From assembly GCA_015680685.1 (NCBI GenBank), contig MNCI01022655.1, forward strand, positions 650,236 to 714,235: 64,000 bases of DNA, given 5' to 3'. This DNA comes from Gnetum montanum (Eukaryota > Streptophyta > Gnetopsida > Gnetales > Gnetaceae). Made by a program: the position numbers and the translations under genes. This document shows positions 24,342 through 35,547 of the stretch, one piece after another. The notes under the pieces are model-generated. The model made no database searches, was not told the DNA's origin, and saw only the letters and a list, made by a program, of their open reading frames with translations. Every line of letters starts with the position of its first letter. Within the stretch, counting starts at the first letter, position 1.

Positions 24342-27300
24342 GAGCAAGCCCGATGAATTGTCAGCATCTATCCACACCATTAATCATCGATGGGCCATAC
24401 GGAAAGATCGCAAGGGACATTAACATAAATCTCATCCACTTAAGTTCATCAATGGACGATACAGTCATAGCCTCAACACAACAAACGCTAGATAACTACC
24501 AAGGTATGACAAAGTCCCTTGACATAGAAGCTGAGAATATCACTGAAGACCCGTTGATCGAAACCCCCATCGTTATGTCTAACAATGAGACCAAGATTTT
24601 AAAACTAAGTACATTACTACAACCTCAACTGGCCAAATACCTAGAGAATGTGCTTAGGGATAACATAAAGGCATTTTCTTGTTCATACACGGACATGCCT
24701 AGGTTGGATCCCCAAATCGTCTAGCACAACATCATCCTTGATCGAAAATTGAGACCCATAAAACAAAAGGCACGAAAGGTTAAACCTGAAGTGGCATTGG
24801 CAGTTCGCAATGAGATCACCAAACTTTATCAGGCTGGTTTCATTCGAGCTGTCGATTACGCTGAATGGGTATCCAACATGGTCATTGTCCCGAAGAAGAA
24901 CGGAAGCATTCGCTTATGCATTGACTTCCAGGATCTCAACATCACAACCATAAAAGATGATTTTCCCCTACCCAGCATTGATCAACTTGTCGACTCGACC
25001 GCTAGGCATGCCTTATTATCTTTTATGGATGGCTTCTCGGGATACAACCAGATACGTATTAACTCGGAGCATCAACTCCAGACTACCTTTATGACACCAT
25101 AGGGAACCTTTTGCTATACAATGATGTCTTTCGGTCTCAAAAATGCTGGGGCCACGTATCAAAGGGCGATGACATTCATCTTTAGCGATTACATATTACA
25201 CTCGCTCAACGACTACATGCACGACATCGTGGTTAAATCAAAAACATCACAACAACATGTACAAGACCTTGACTTGATGTTAAAATGTTGTTTAAAATAT
25301 GAGTTGAGACTTAATCCAAAGAAATGTATCTTTGGAGTCAAAACAGGTAAAATGATTGGGTTCATAGCCTCAGAAGCAGGGATACGAGTAGACCCCGATA
25401 AGGTTAAGGCCATAACAAACCTAAAACCACCTGGCAACCTTACTGAACTTTGAGGTCTACAAGGTAGACTACAATTCATCAGGAGGTTCATAGAAAAACT
25501 AATTGATAAATTAAAACCTATGAATCACTTGTTGCGCAAGAACGTCCATTTTGAATGGACTCCACAGTGCCAGGAAGCATTTGATAATATTAAAGCGGCA
25601 CTTACCCAATTGCCCACGGTTTATCCACCTCAAAATGATAAACCATTTTACATCTACCTCGTAACTTCAGATTCATCAATCACATCCATGCTTTGCCAAA
25701 AATAAGATAATGGAACCGAAGTCCCCATCTACTACTTGAGCCATGCATTAGTAGGCCATGAGAAAAAATACAACGACGTAGAGAGGTCGTGTTTAGCCTT
25801 AGTATTTTCTCTAAAGAAATGGTGACATTACCTCTTCCACAATCAAGTTAACATAATCTGCAAGGATAATGTGCTCAGAGCCATCACAGGAAACATTTAC
25901 GAGACAATTCGGATAGCACGTTGGAAAGCCATGATAGCTGAGTTTGACCTACATTACATAGCGCAATCATCAGTTAAAGGTCAAGCCATAGCAAATCAAA
26001 TGGCCATGTTACCAACACACGATCAAGCGACAATAGAGCCAGAATTCCCAGATGAGAATATAAGCACAATAGACATAGTGCTTGATGACTACGACGCCAT
26101 TCTAAACTTTGACGGAGCATCCACCTCTTGAGGGGGAAGTGCTACCGTTGTCATCACCTATCCCTCCAAGGAGATCAGACCCTTTGCCTATCGTTTCAAC
26201 TTTCACTGTACCAACAATATAGTAGAGTATGAAGGTCTCCTTAGAGGTCTCGTAGTAGCACTGATCGCAGATATCACACGGCTTGTGATCAGAGGAGACT
26301 CGCAACTGGTCGTAAACCAAGTCACGGACATTTATACATGCAAAGCGCAACATTTACAACCATACTGTGACTTGGAAAAACACTTAATGAAGCGATTCGA
26401 AAACATCGATGTGCAACACATCTCTAGAAATGATAATACCATCACGAATGCACTAGCCAGCTTGGCATTAAACATATCGCCTGACATGTTCCACACATTG
26501 CTAAGCTCCATAACCAGTTGTGCTAAACCAATAAATGATACTCTTGATGCATTGCCAATTGCATCCGTTAGTACAACACATGTGATAGAATGGTATGATG
26601 ACATAAAAGAGTACCTTCTACGCGGTGAAACACCGCAACATTTGACAAACAGACAAAAGGATGTAGTACGAAAATGTTCTAAGCAGTATACCTTGGTAGG
26701 GGACACATTGTGTCATAGATCCTACGAAGGCATATTGCTAACATGCGTTGGTAGTACCGATGCCCAAACCATCATTGAACAGGTACATGAGGGACTATGC
26801 GGAGGACACATAGTGCCAAAAGCCATGGCAACAAAAATAAGATGCTTAGGCTACTATTGGCCACACATGGAGTATGACTGTCTCTCCAAGGCTAAAACAT
26901 GTAGTACCTGCCAAAGACACAATAATCTAATCCATGTCCCACCAAATGAGTTTCATACAGCACAACATGGCCCTTTCAAAAGTGGGGGTTGGACCTTATC
27001 GGCCCAATAACACCATCATCTTCTGCAGGGCATAGTTTCATCATAACCGCAATAGAATATTTCATGAAGTGGGTAGAAGCTATTTCCCTTCGAAAAACTA
27101 CATCTAAACACGTGTGCAATTTCATTCTCGAAAATATTGTAACCCATTTTGGCATCCCCATGACAATCATCACTGACAACAGGCCACAATTTAGCAGTGC
27201 CGAGACCAAAACCTTTTGTGAAAGTCTACGGATCAAACACTCGTTTTCATCCCCTTACTATCCTCAGAGCAATGGGCAAGTAGAGGTAACAAACAAAATG

Positions 27301-27825
27301 ATTATTATAGTACTTAAAAGTATGCTTACCCAAATCAAGAGAAGGTGGCATGAACAATTGGTATACATATTGTGGGCATACCGTACTACACATCGAACTT
27401 CAACAGGTAAGATGTCATATAGTCTTGTTTACGGTTCAGAAGCTGTTTTACCTCTAGAATTGCAGGTACCATCTTTAAGGATCACACTTTCCAGACTCCT
27501 TGATAAAGGACAAAAAAATGACCTGCGTGTCATTGACCTAGACTCGATAGAAGAGGAGCACATACGTGCACTCGATCAGAGCGAATGGTACCAAAAATAG
27601 CAACGGCAGTGCCATCAGAACGACATTCATAAGCGCCCCATCAAGGAAGGTGACCTTGTGCTTAAGGCCATTTAGGAATACCTGGTCAAATTCTCAGCCA
27701 ATTGGGAAGGGCCCTACTTGGTCACCAAAGCATACGACAATGGAGCATTCAAGCTAGCTAATATGGAAGGGAATGAGCTTGCCAATCCAACCAATCACTT
27801 GTTCTTGAAACCATTCTATATTTGA
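24342..27825 (+). pseudogene. E1 pol: reverse transcriptase, RNase H, second RNase H, integrase
   Basis: Domains in order: reverse transcriptase (24,740-25,450) with RLCIDFQDLN, SFMDGFSGYNQI and a mutated active site YMHD (25,214-25,225; E2 has YVDD); a degraded classical RNase H (25,520-26,000); a second, archaeal-type RNase H (26,090-26,480) with NFDGASTS, TNNIVEYEGLLRGL and GDSQLVVNQV; integrase with an HHCC-type zinc region (YYWPHMEYDC, CSTCQ), the core with TDNRPQF and NGQVEVTNK, and a C-terminal NWEGPY. The end is FLKPFYI then TGA. Stops and at least one frameshift near 26,960 make it inactive. It would copy the RNA and integrate the DNA. Confidence 0.9.
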
Positions 27826-27834
27826 GTACAAGCT

Positions 27835-28225
27835 CAGGTACATACGAGTCCTGGAGTCACGACTATAAATTGATACCACAGCTCGTCCTGGGATCATGAC
27901 GGTAAACTGATACCATAGAATAGTCCTGGATCATGACTTAAAACTGACACCATAGTTGGTCCTGGCATCATGACGATAAACTGATACGACACAGTGTCCG
28001 CAATGACGATCAACTAACACCCGTCCGACATGATAGTAAACTGCCACCGTTGCATTCACTAGAGTCTGCTAAGACTATAAACTGGTTTGCCTCTTCGTGG
28101 TCCGCTAAGACTAGAAACTGGCAATGCAATGTCCGCCACGATGCTAAACGGGCAATGTCCAATGGGTTATGACATAAAACTAACCCATGATAGTCCGCTA
28201 AGACTATAAACGGGCAAGTTCATCT
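27835..28225 (+). repeat. E1 TAAACT-type spacer repeats, set 3
   Basis: Units such as TCCTGGxATCATGACGxTAAACTGATACCA and GTCCGCxAAGACTATAAACTGGC recur about ten times right after the integrase stop. The E2 counterpart is 49,285-49,590. Spacing is irregular (30-55 bases). Confidence 0.7.
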
Positions 28226-28800
28226 CTGGTTCCTCAATCCGAGGCCACATTCATTCATCAGAATCACTGCATCGCCCATCATCAGACGATCTTACCAACA
28301 TTGTTGCCATTTATATACAGTGCCTGAAATCTCTTCCAGTGCCTTTGTTCCATCAGTTGCTGTTTAAGTCTAAGCTTGCTTATTCACTCATGGTTTTCTT
28401 GTCTCCTTTAAGTTATGTTTGCAAGATGACACTCAGAGGTTCTCGCGCAAGAATGCACTTCATCACAAGCAGCAAGATGGGATCATGTTCATAGCACACA
28501 TGGCAAGACTAAGTCAAACCACTCACTAGTACATCCCCATTCCCTAGTACATTTCCTATTTACTCACCAGCACACTCTACTCAGCCACGTCTCTGATACA
28601 CCCAGTACATTCAAAAACCTTGTACTTTGAAGCACTGTAATACTTTGAAGCAGTTGCAACACATGACATAGCACTTGAGCATGAGTACAAGATCGAAACA
28701 AAGCTTCTCCCAAAAAAATGGACGAAGACCTTTGGCACTTCCCATATAAGCCCCACGTGGGAAGGCAGTTGTCTTGGAACCAAGTACTCATGTCAAAAAC
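28226..28800. other. E1 3' noncoding region
   Basis: No recognisable gene. Its sequence is shared with E2 49,600-50,100, so it belongs to the element. The short open frames on both strands have no motif and are broken in the other copy. Confidence 0.5.
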
Positions 28801-28804
28801 AATC

Positions 28805-28985
28805 AAGAAACATCCCGTTGCGTGGCTTTGGCTCTCCGCCAACGGGCTCCCCCTAAACACTAAACGAAGGCCCTGTTCCTCCAAAGAATGCAATGCATCA
28901 TCACATGGCTTTGGCCTTGCCAACAAGACCTCTTGGACACTAACCAAGAGTCTTGTTCTGCCAAAGGATGCACAACGCATGTCTG
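28805..28985. repeat. E1 degenerate repeats of about 84 bp
   Basis: Two units share GTTGCxTGGCTTTGGC(T/C), then GCCAACxxG, CTAAAC..AAGxxxCTGTTC and CCAAAGAATGCA. E2 has the same pair at 50,105-50,275. The role is unknown. Confidence 0.55.
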
Positions 28986-29264
28986 GATTCCGAGTCTGCT
29001 AAATGATGGCTATTGACAAGGATCAACATGACATACACTAGAGCATCCCCTTTACCAAGTACAATCTCTTGGTCAGTTCCCAATCCCCACAATCTCCATT
29101 TCCCCATCTAGATACAAATTTTACGTCTCTCAATCCCATGTACTACTGAACAAGGTGCGATGACGTCTAGTCGAGTGGCAACGGACACAGTCTCTATCAA
29201 GTTGCTTGTGGTGTTTTGCACTTCTTTGTTGTCGCTTCTCGGGTTGATTCCTCCAAGCGTCAAC

Positions 29265-29277
29265 AAAGAGGGACCAA
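29265..29277 (+). other. E1 polypurine tract region
   Basis: AAAGAGGGACCAA directly precedes the 3' LTR. E2 has AAAGAGGGGCCAA. It is the expected primer for plus-strand DNA. The CCAA between purines and LTR is slightly unusual but shared. Confidence 0.65.
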
Positions 29278-30541
29278 TGAAACATCACAAAATTTCAAGC
29301 TTAGTACTTCTCCAATAAGAAGTGGGTCCCTGGGACCCACAGACGACCACGGCTACATCTGGTATCAAACATGGCAACTTTGGAGATCAACAATACTTAA
29401 TTTTCATCAAGTATGCAGTCTCAGCATATACGCTCAGTGTATACGCTCAAGTTCACATCCACAGCATATACGCCCGACATTCTCAGCGTATACATCTAGC
29501 GTATACGCCCAGCATAGACGTCCAACGTACATGCCCAGCATACATGCCTCACATGTACGCCCAGAAGGTACAATCGATGTATACGCCCGACATGAAATCC
29601 TCAAAGATAGCATGGAAGTAGCACTGCAGAGCAAGATTTGACACAGTGCAGCAACCATCAGCGTATACGCCCAGCTACCATCAGCGTATACACCCGTCAT
29701 ATATGTCCAAGCCACCATCAGCGTATATGCCCAACGTATACGCCCAGCGCCCACAACATCCACGCCCAAGTTTCCATATGCCCAGCATATCCAGCGTCTA
29801 CGCCCAATGTATACGCCCAGAGTCTACGCTCACTTGATACAGCGTATATGCCCAACAAATGTAACATATTGTACACTTGTAAATTTTACGCTTTTGCACC
29901 CGGTCAACGTGCCACGTGTCACCCAACCCGAGTCTAACGTCAAAACCTGTATAAAAGCCCGAATTTTTACTAGATCGAGGTGGGTTGGCAAATTCTAGAG
30001 CAAAAACTAGAGCAAAGACGTTGAGAAACAGAGCAGAGAACCTTATACGCTGGAGAAACCTGTACGCTAAGCACACAACTTCTACGCTGTGCTTACAGTG
30101 TGAACCAGCCCACAGTCATCCCTACGTTCATCGGGGCTTTTCGTCCACCTTGTGTCCAGTTACAACTTCGTTAGATCGGTGCATTGTACTCTCATTTTGA
30201 AATGCCATTGTTACATTTTCTTCCTAAAATCGTTTATAGTTTGCATTGATTGTTGCATGTATTCTGTTTACTCTCGTTTACGTCTACGCTCTGTTCGCAC
30301 CAGTTACGTTGTTTACGCTCTGATTTACGCTTGTTACGCCATTTACATATAACCCAGCGTATTGCACTTCGGTATATATTCAGGGAAATCCTTGTCTGAT
30401 CCATGTGCAGACCACCCAAGGTACTCTGCCTTCCCTCATTCCAGCTTGCCCTCAGGTGAAGGTAGGGCCGTCTGTGCGTGTCCGGTAATCTCACGGTCTT
30501 TGTTTCCTTCCAGCCAGAGATCGACGATTTCGGACAGTACA
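29278..30541 (+). repeat. E1 3' LTR
   Basis: Pairs with 12,259-13,545. It keeps the G-box CCACGTGTC (CACGTG at 29,913-29,918) and TATAAAA at 29,950-29,956. U3 carries the same GTATACGCCCAGC motif cluster (29,425-29,850). Differences from the 5' LTR are scattered, many of them C/T or G/A. Confidence 0.92.
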
Positions 30542-30584
30542 GCAGCAAAAAAGGTAGTGAATAACATTCTAAATCTTTCATTCT

Positions 30585-30735
30585 AAATACCACTCAAAGA
30601 GTCTCAAACCAATATTAAACACAGATTTATACTGCATGTTAATAATTAAATAAAATCCCCACTCAGAGAGTCTCAGACCAATAATAAACATAGATTCACC
30701 ACTGCATGTTAATAATCAAATAAAATTCTCAAAGA
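30585..30735. repeat. Two copies of the 10,665-10,757 repeat
   Basis: Two successive units begin at about ACCACTCAAAGAGTCTCAAA and CCACTCAGAGAGTCTCAGAC, each followed by ..CTGCATGTTAATAAT..AAATAAAAT. One unit occurs left of E1. Confidence 0.6.
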
Positions 30736-30759
30736 TGAGCTGAAAATAGTGCAAAACTC

Positions 30760-31675
30760 TAGGGCCACTCTTTCATATAGATAAATAAGCATAAGGCAAA
30801 ATCCAAGATTAAATCTATGAATAGAAGGATTTGCTGCCCCCATTGAAATGGGAATAGGAAAAGGCCAAAGACAAGCTTACTATATTAACTTTGAAGAGAT
30901 GAACTTTAAAAATGAGACCCTATTTTACATAATATGAATTGCAGATTGAACTTTACTACAAAGAAACGAATCTCAATGAAGAAAGACCAATGAAGAGATA
31001 ATGTACAAAAATGGTTTCTGAATCCACAGTTTAGCCCATTTTGAAGAGGGAGGAGGATTGCTTGTTGCAGAAGCAAAGACTTACCACACAGAGTTAACTT
31101 GGTTATGGATAGGGATGTGATGCAGAAGCCGCAGCAACGGCCATGGAGAGCGATGCAGAAGTGGCAGCAATTGCAGGATTAGCAGCCTTCATAGCACAAT
31201 GATGCAAAAGCGATAGCAATAGTTAATAGCACAGCAATAGCAAGATTAGTAGCATTCATAACACATGTGTTACTTATTGACGTCTAAACCCTAAATTTTT
31301 TTCCCTCCATCTTTGCCATTGCAGATGTGCATTTAACTCATGATAGACCTGCGTAACAGATGCAGTTGTTGACCTAACCAGCGTTTAGTTTGTGACAGAT
31401 GCACTTGTTGAGAATAAAATCAAAAACTAAAATCAAAGGAAATGAAACCTGTCAAAAATGTAATGAAATGTGTCAAAAACATTTTAGTCTGCCCGAAACA
31501 TTTCGTCTACCAAGTGATGGTTACTGTTCATGAGAAACGATGTTTTGAAATGGATCCTGTTTCCACAACGAAAAACATGAAACGTTATGAATCCTGCGTT
31601 TCTGGCAACTTAGGGAATTTAGCCTGTTTTAGTCTCTAATTCTCTGTTCTTTGACGTTGCGAGAAGAAATAAGTT
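30760..31675. other. No gene recognised; short local duplication
   Basis: Around 31,120-31,260 a phrase of about 70 bp (GATGCxxAAGC.ATAGCAATxG.. GATTAGxAGC.TTCATA.CACA) occurs twice. The rest holds no recognisable coding or transposon signature. Confidence 0.4.
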
Positions 31676-31679
31676 AGGA

Positions 31680-32889
31680 TACAAGGATAGGATTGGAAAT
31701 GGGCAACCAACATAGATGAATTTGATACCTAAATTGGTCGCTGTGGGCACGGTGGGTGAGCTTGGAGCAATCGGGGGGTGATGGTGGATGGAGGTTTCAG
31801 TTGCGGAAGGCGGTGACGAAGACCTGGACCAGGTGGGTGAAAACGCACGCTGGGGACATGGTTTTCGTAGAAGTAGAGGCCAGAGACCAGGGAGAGGAGG
31901 CCAGCCAGCATGATGCCAGCCGATATGGCGAAGTCGATATCGACACCGGCATGGGTCTGCACCCAGATGAGCAACGTGAGCGACAGAAGCTCCCCGATGC
32001 AGAAACTCAGGTATGAGAAGTTGAAGTATGTGGACATGCGTCTGTGGCCCTGGAACTGGTCGACTCCGTAGGCGATCATGTTGGGCTTGAGGCAGCCGCT
32101 CCCCAGAGCGACCAGGTACAGTCTGTCGTAGAAATAGAGTGCCTGCACACTGTTCGGTGTCCGGCAATTCTGCTGCTTCAGCATGTCACAGGGCGCCGGC
32201 TTCAGTGTCGACACACGTGCCTATGCCGTCATTACTATGTACCCCTGCACAGAGCCACGAATTCAAGATTTGATTTTCAAAACATAAGAGAGTTTAGGTG
32301 TGGGCTGCTAGTTTAGAATTTACAGTGGCTTAGCTTACGCAGAGATTGATTAGGCCGAAGACGATCATGGTGAGAGGGCTGCCCAGATAGGAGTCGGCCA
32401 GATATCCTCCCAGCAGCGACACCAGAAATATGGTGCCCACAAAGTTGGTGACGATATTTGCGGCCTTGGCCAGAGGGTAATGCAGGTCGTTGAAGACGTA
32501 AGTGATGAGGTTGTTGCTCGCCGCTATCGCCATTATCTCCGATGCCTCAAACCTATGCCCATATCCGCAGCTCAGCTCAGAAGCCACAACAAAGCAAGAC
32601 ACATGCACACAGAGACAAAGATAGAGACAGACACAGAAATCAAAGCAGGAAATATGGAAACATGGCAGTTGAAGCTCAAGTTGCAATTGTAGACGGACTA
32701 AGACGGACCCATCACGAAGACGATGGCTTTCATTCCTCCGTGTTTTTGGGGGTTGCAAGTACGGCCCTTCCAGTCCACGAGCACGCCAGCCTCCATGCCT
32801 TTCTGCACCGCGACGGCCTCGTCGGTGCAGGCTGAGGTTGCTTCTATAGGCTGCACCTCTTGCTGCTATGATGCCATTTGGCTGTCCAT
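31680..32889 (-). pseudogene. NPF (NRT1/PTR family) transporter pseudogene, 5' part
   Basis: Three exons on the minus strand: 32,709-32,889 (starts MDSQMAS, contains VLVDWKGRTCNPQKHGGMKA); 32,339-32,552 (FEASEIMAIAASNNLITYVF, then SLLGGYLADSYLGS); 32,244 down to about 31,680 (LKPAPCDMLKQQNC, LYLVALGSGCLKPNM, GVDQF, ISAGIMLAGLLSLVSGLYFY). These match the first membrane helices of plant NPF proton-coupled nitrate/peptide transporters. Defects: TAG at the eighth codon, a TAG early in exon 3, a frameshift after FYENHVPS (the other frame goes on with QVFVTAFRN and HSDQFR), and an exon 1-2 junction one base out of phase. The second half of the family's length (about 550-600 residues) is absent. It is a dead or captured gene fragment. 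Confidence 0.85.
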
Positions 32890-32894
32890 GATTT

Positions 32895-33330
32895 CGAAGC
32901 GATTGGTATGTAGGAGAGATGGATAGATCGCAGAAACGGAGGGAGGGCGAGCACTTTCAAATAGCGCAGGAATGGCGACCGAAAACACACCTATGAATTA
33001 ATAGAATCTGATTCGTGGAAGTGAGGGAGGAATCGAGGATGATTCATGATTCTAAACATGTTTGGGTATGTGTGCTTCGAGAAAAAGTGCAGACCGGGGG
33101 ACATGATAGAGAAAATTTAAATATATTAATTTTTTTTAAAAAAATTAAATCTCATATATCATAAAAAACATTGTAGAATATAGAACAAGTACAATGTAAA
33201 TTCAAAATATTGTTAATGCTTAAAAATTGCATAAAAGATTGCAATGAAACATTGAGTCTCATGTGTGTTATAAAATATTTTAAATATATATATATATATG
33301 ATAATGTTACAAAATTATAAATCTCTTTTT
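32895..33330. other. Upstream of the NPF remnant, AT-rich
   Basis: It contains a TA microsatellite at about 33,285-33,300. No gene is seen. Confidence 0.4.
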
Positions 33331-33339
33331 ACATCACAA

Positions 33340-34172
33340 AAGAGTTTTTTGCCAAAGCTTAGAAGTTGTCACATTGTTCAAATTCTAATTTTAGCCTATA
33401 TTTTCACCTTGCTCTACTCTAAAGAGTAAATTTGTAAAAATTTGTAAAACCTGCTCAGGAACATTAACTAAGTCAGTAGAATAACTTTCTCTATCATCAA
33501 TTATTGGAACATCATCATCTTCTGGATTAACATCCCAAGGAAGAGTAGGTTATTGCCTATATTTTATTTCCTTTTTTTCTTCCAATCTAATTATGCAGCT
33601 CTTTTTGGAGTCAGACTATTTCTTTTGATCTGATGAATGAAAGAATATGTTGACCAATTTCGTTCAGCAACAGAAGAAGATGCAACCTACATAAATGATA
33701 AAAACAAAAATAAATTTTTGCATTGTTAAAAGATTCATTTTATAAATTATTCAAAACTTCATTAATAAACAAACTCATTTGAAGCTTCAGACCTAATAGC
33801 CTACTAATCATGGTGTTTAGAGAATGCATAATGATATATAAAACATCACTGTTTCAAGTTTTCAAACAACACATTTCATAAATTAATTAAGGAAATTAAT
33901 ACGTATTAAAATTTGTTATATGTTTAATGAAAAACTGATTGTATTATCTGAGAAAGAAGCTTCACTGCTAAAGTTTGAAGTCTAGGAGTATCTCCACCAT
34001 GCAAACTCCACCATCCACCTAGATCTTCTTAAGCTATTCAATCCATATCAAGTATAGCATCTTCACATTTAAATGCTTTTGTATGTCCTTTAATAAATTG
34101 AAGTCATTCCTTTCTAATTAAGTTAGCCTCACAAGGTGAATATAACCATTTAACATATTCTAAAAAACCTAT
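33340..34172 (-). pseudogene. hAT transposase gene, 3' part (left of E2)
   Basis: The minus strand from 34,172 continues the exon cut by E2: GFLEYVKWLYSP, then GGWWSLHGGDTPRLQTLAVK, LLSQ, and after an intron the dimerisation region SSSVAERNWSTYSFIHQIKR and NSLTPKRA followed by a stop. This order is characteristic of plant hAT transposases with an N-terminal BED finger and DUF659. Several stops are present. The 5' part is at 51,858-53,760. Confidence 0.85.
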
Positions 34173-34304
34173 TGAAACACCACAAAATTCGGAGCTTGGT
34201 ACTTGTTCGACACCAAACAGGACCCTGGAACTCACAAACAACGCCGGTTGCGTCATCGCAACACTTAGTTTTGCTAAGTACATGGTGCCAGCGTATACAC
34301 GCCA

Positions 34305-34691
34305 GCGTATACGCCAAGATCAAATACAGCGTATACGCCCAACGTGTACGCCTAGCGTATACGCTCGGCACTCCAGCGTACACGCCCGGCTCTCCGACGT
34401 ACACGCCCAAGCACTGCAGATGCCTATGCTCGACGACAAGATCTCCAATGACAGCATGAAGATGACACCGAAGAGCAAGGATTGAAGCAAGTGGCACCCT
34501 TCGGCGTATACGCTCGGCGTGTACGCCCAGCATCCTTTAGCGTATACGCCCGGCGTGTACGCCCAGCATCCATCAGCGTATACGCCCGGCGTGTACGCCC
34601 AGCATCCATCAGCGTATACGCCCAGCATTTTCAGCGTATACGCTCAGCGTATACGCCGACCTGATGTGGCGTATACACCCAGCGTATACGC
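34305..34691. promoter_or_regulatory. E2 U3 palindrome cluster GCGTATACGC
   Basis: Exact copies start at 34,305, 34,329, 34,355, 34,504, 34,540, 34,576, 34,612, 34,634, 34,647 and 34,682. Four consecutive ones are 36 bases apart (34,504-34,612). The sequence is its own reverse complement, as for a site bound by a protein dimer. Confidence 0.8.
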
Positions 34692-34746
34692 CCACCAGTT
34701 ATAACATTTTGTATATTTGTAAAGTGTATGCACCCGGTCAACGCGC

Positions 34747-34752
34747 CACGTG
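34747..34752. promoter_or_regulatory. G-box in E2 5' LTR
   Basis: CACGTG in CCACGTGTC lies about 35 bp before the TATA box. The same site is present in the E1 3' LTR (29,913-29,918) and is mutated in the other two LTRs. G-boxes bind plant bZIP and bHLH factors. Confidence 0.6.
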
Positions 34753-35383
34753 TCTCCCATCCCGAGTCGAGCGTAACAACCTATATAAAACCCCCATTTT
34801 TCCACTTCCACCTGAGGTTTTGCAAAATCACGAAGCACACCAGAGAACATTTACGCTGCGCAAAAGAGCAGAAAAACTTCTTACGCTGGGAAGCCCTACA
34901 CGTCGTGCATCTAGTCTCCTACGCTCCGCTCACCTTGCAAACCGTTCAAGTCACCTCTATGTACACCTGGGCTTTTCGTCCGCCTTGTGTTCCCACAACT
35001 GCGTTAGACCGGTGCACTGTACTCTGACTCTGTAATTCCGTCGTCTCATTTGCTGTAAGTTCTTTTACAGTTTTACGTCAATTTGGCCCATGCCTCGTTT
35101 ACGCCTATTTACGCTCGCGTTTCATTTGCATCCGTTTACATTTCACGATGTTTTTGCTTGCTGTTTACACCTGCACGCCGTTTACGCATAACCCAGCGTA
35201 TTAGCATTTTGTGTACGCGCGGGGAAATCCTTGTCTGATCCGCGTGCGGACCACTCAAGGTACTCTGCCTTTGCTGCATTCCAGCTCGCCCTCAAGTGAA
35301 GGCAGGGTCTTCTATATGCATCCTGCGATCCCGCGGCCTCTGTTTTCCCTTTCAGCCGGAGACCGATGATTTCAGGCGGTACA

Positions 35384-35547
35384 GAAATTAGCGCTAGAAG
35401 GAGGGCCCCTAAAATCCTTGTCTGCAACTTTCCCAGCGTTTACGCTGTCCGGTTAGAAAACCCGACCCACAATTGTCCAGCATACACGCTACACAGCGTT
35501 TGCGTTCTTGAAAACTTGCTTCTACATCCTACGTTCTATGTTGTACT
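35384..35547 (+). other. E2 primer binding site and first leader part
   Basis: AGCGCTAGAAGGAGGGCCCC follows five bases after the LTR, like the E1 primer binding site with one change at its start. About 150 bases of motif-rich leader follow until the inversion breakpoint. Confidence 0.6.

Larger units (their letters stand above)
12259..30541 (+). mobile_element. E1: Ty3/gypsy (Tat/Ogre-like) LTR retrotransposon with antisense gene
   Basis: A full-length element: LTRs at 12,259-13,545 and 29,278-30,541, both TG...CA, flanked by GCAGT (12,254-12,258) and GCAGC (30,542-30,546), a near-perfect 5-bp target duplication. Inside, in order: primer binding site, motif-rich leader, gag-protease, spacer repeats, an eight-exon gene on the opposite strand, an assembly gap, spacer repeats, reverse transcriptase, RNase H, a second RNase H, integrase, repeats and polypurine tract. 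The second (archaeal-type) RNase H and the absence of a chromodomain place it near the Tat lineage, which includes Ogre. Many stops show that it is dead. Confidence 0.92.
34173..35383 (+). repeat. E2 5' LTR
   Basis: TGAAACACCACAAAATTC to GGCGGTACA. U3 has ten exact GCGTATACGC palindromes between 34,305 and 34,691, plus GCGTGTACGCC variants. CACGTG (G-box) at 34,747-34,752 and TATATAAAA at 34,782-34,790 follow. Confidence 0.92.

Noticed and set aside
28564-28980. Minus-strand frame of 138 codons in E1 and its counterpart at 50,080-50,388
   Set aside because: Explained by the 84-bp repeat units; frames differ between copies and no motif is present.
34305-34691. CRISPR-like array (short repeats with spacers)
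   Set aside because: Plant nuclear LTR, irregular spacing, spacers themselves related, no cas genes.
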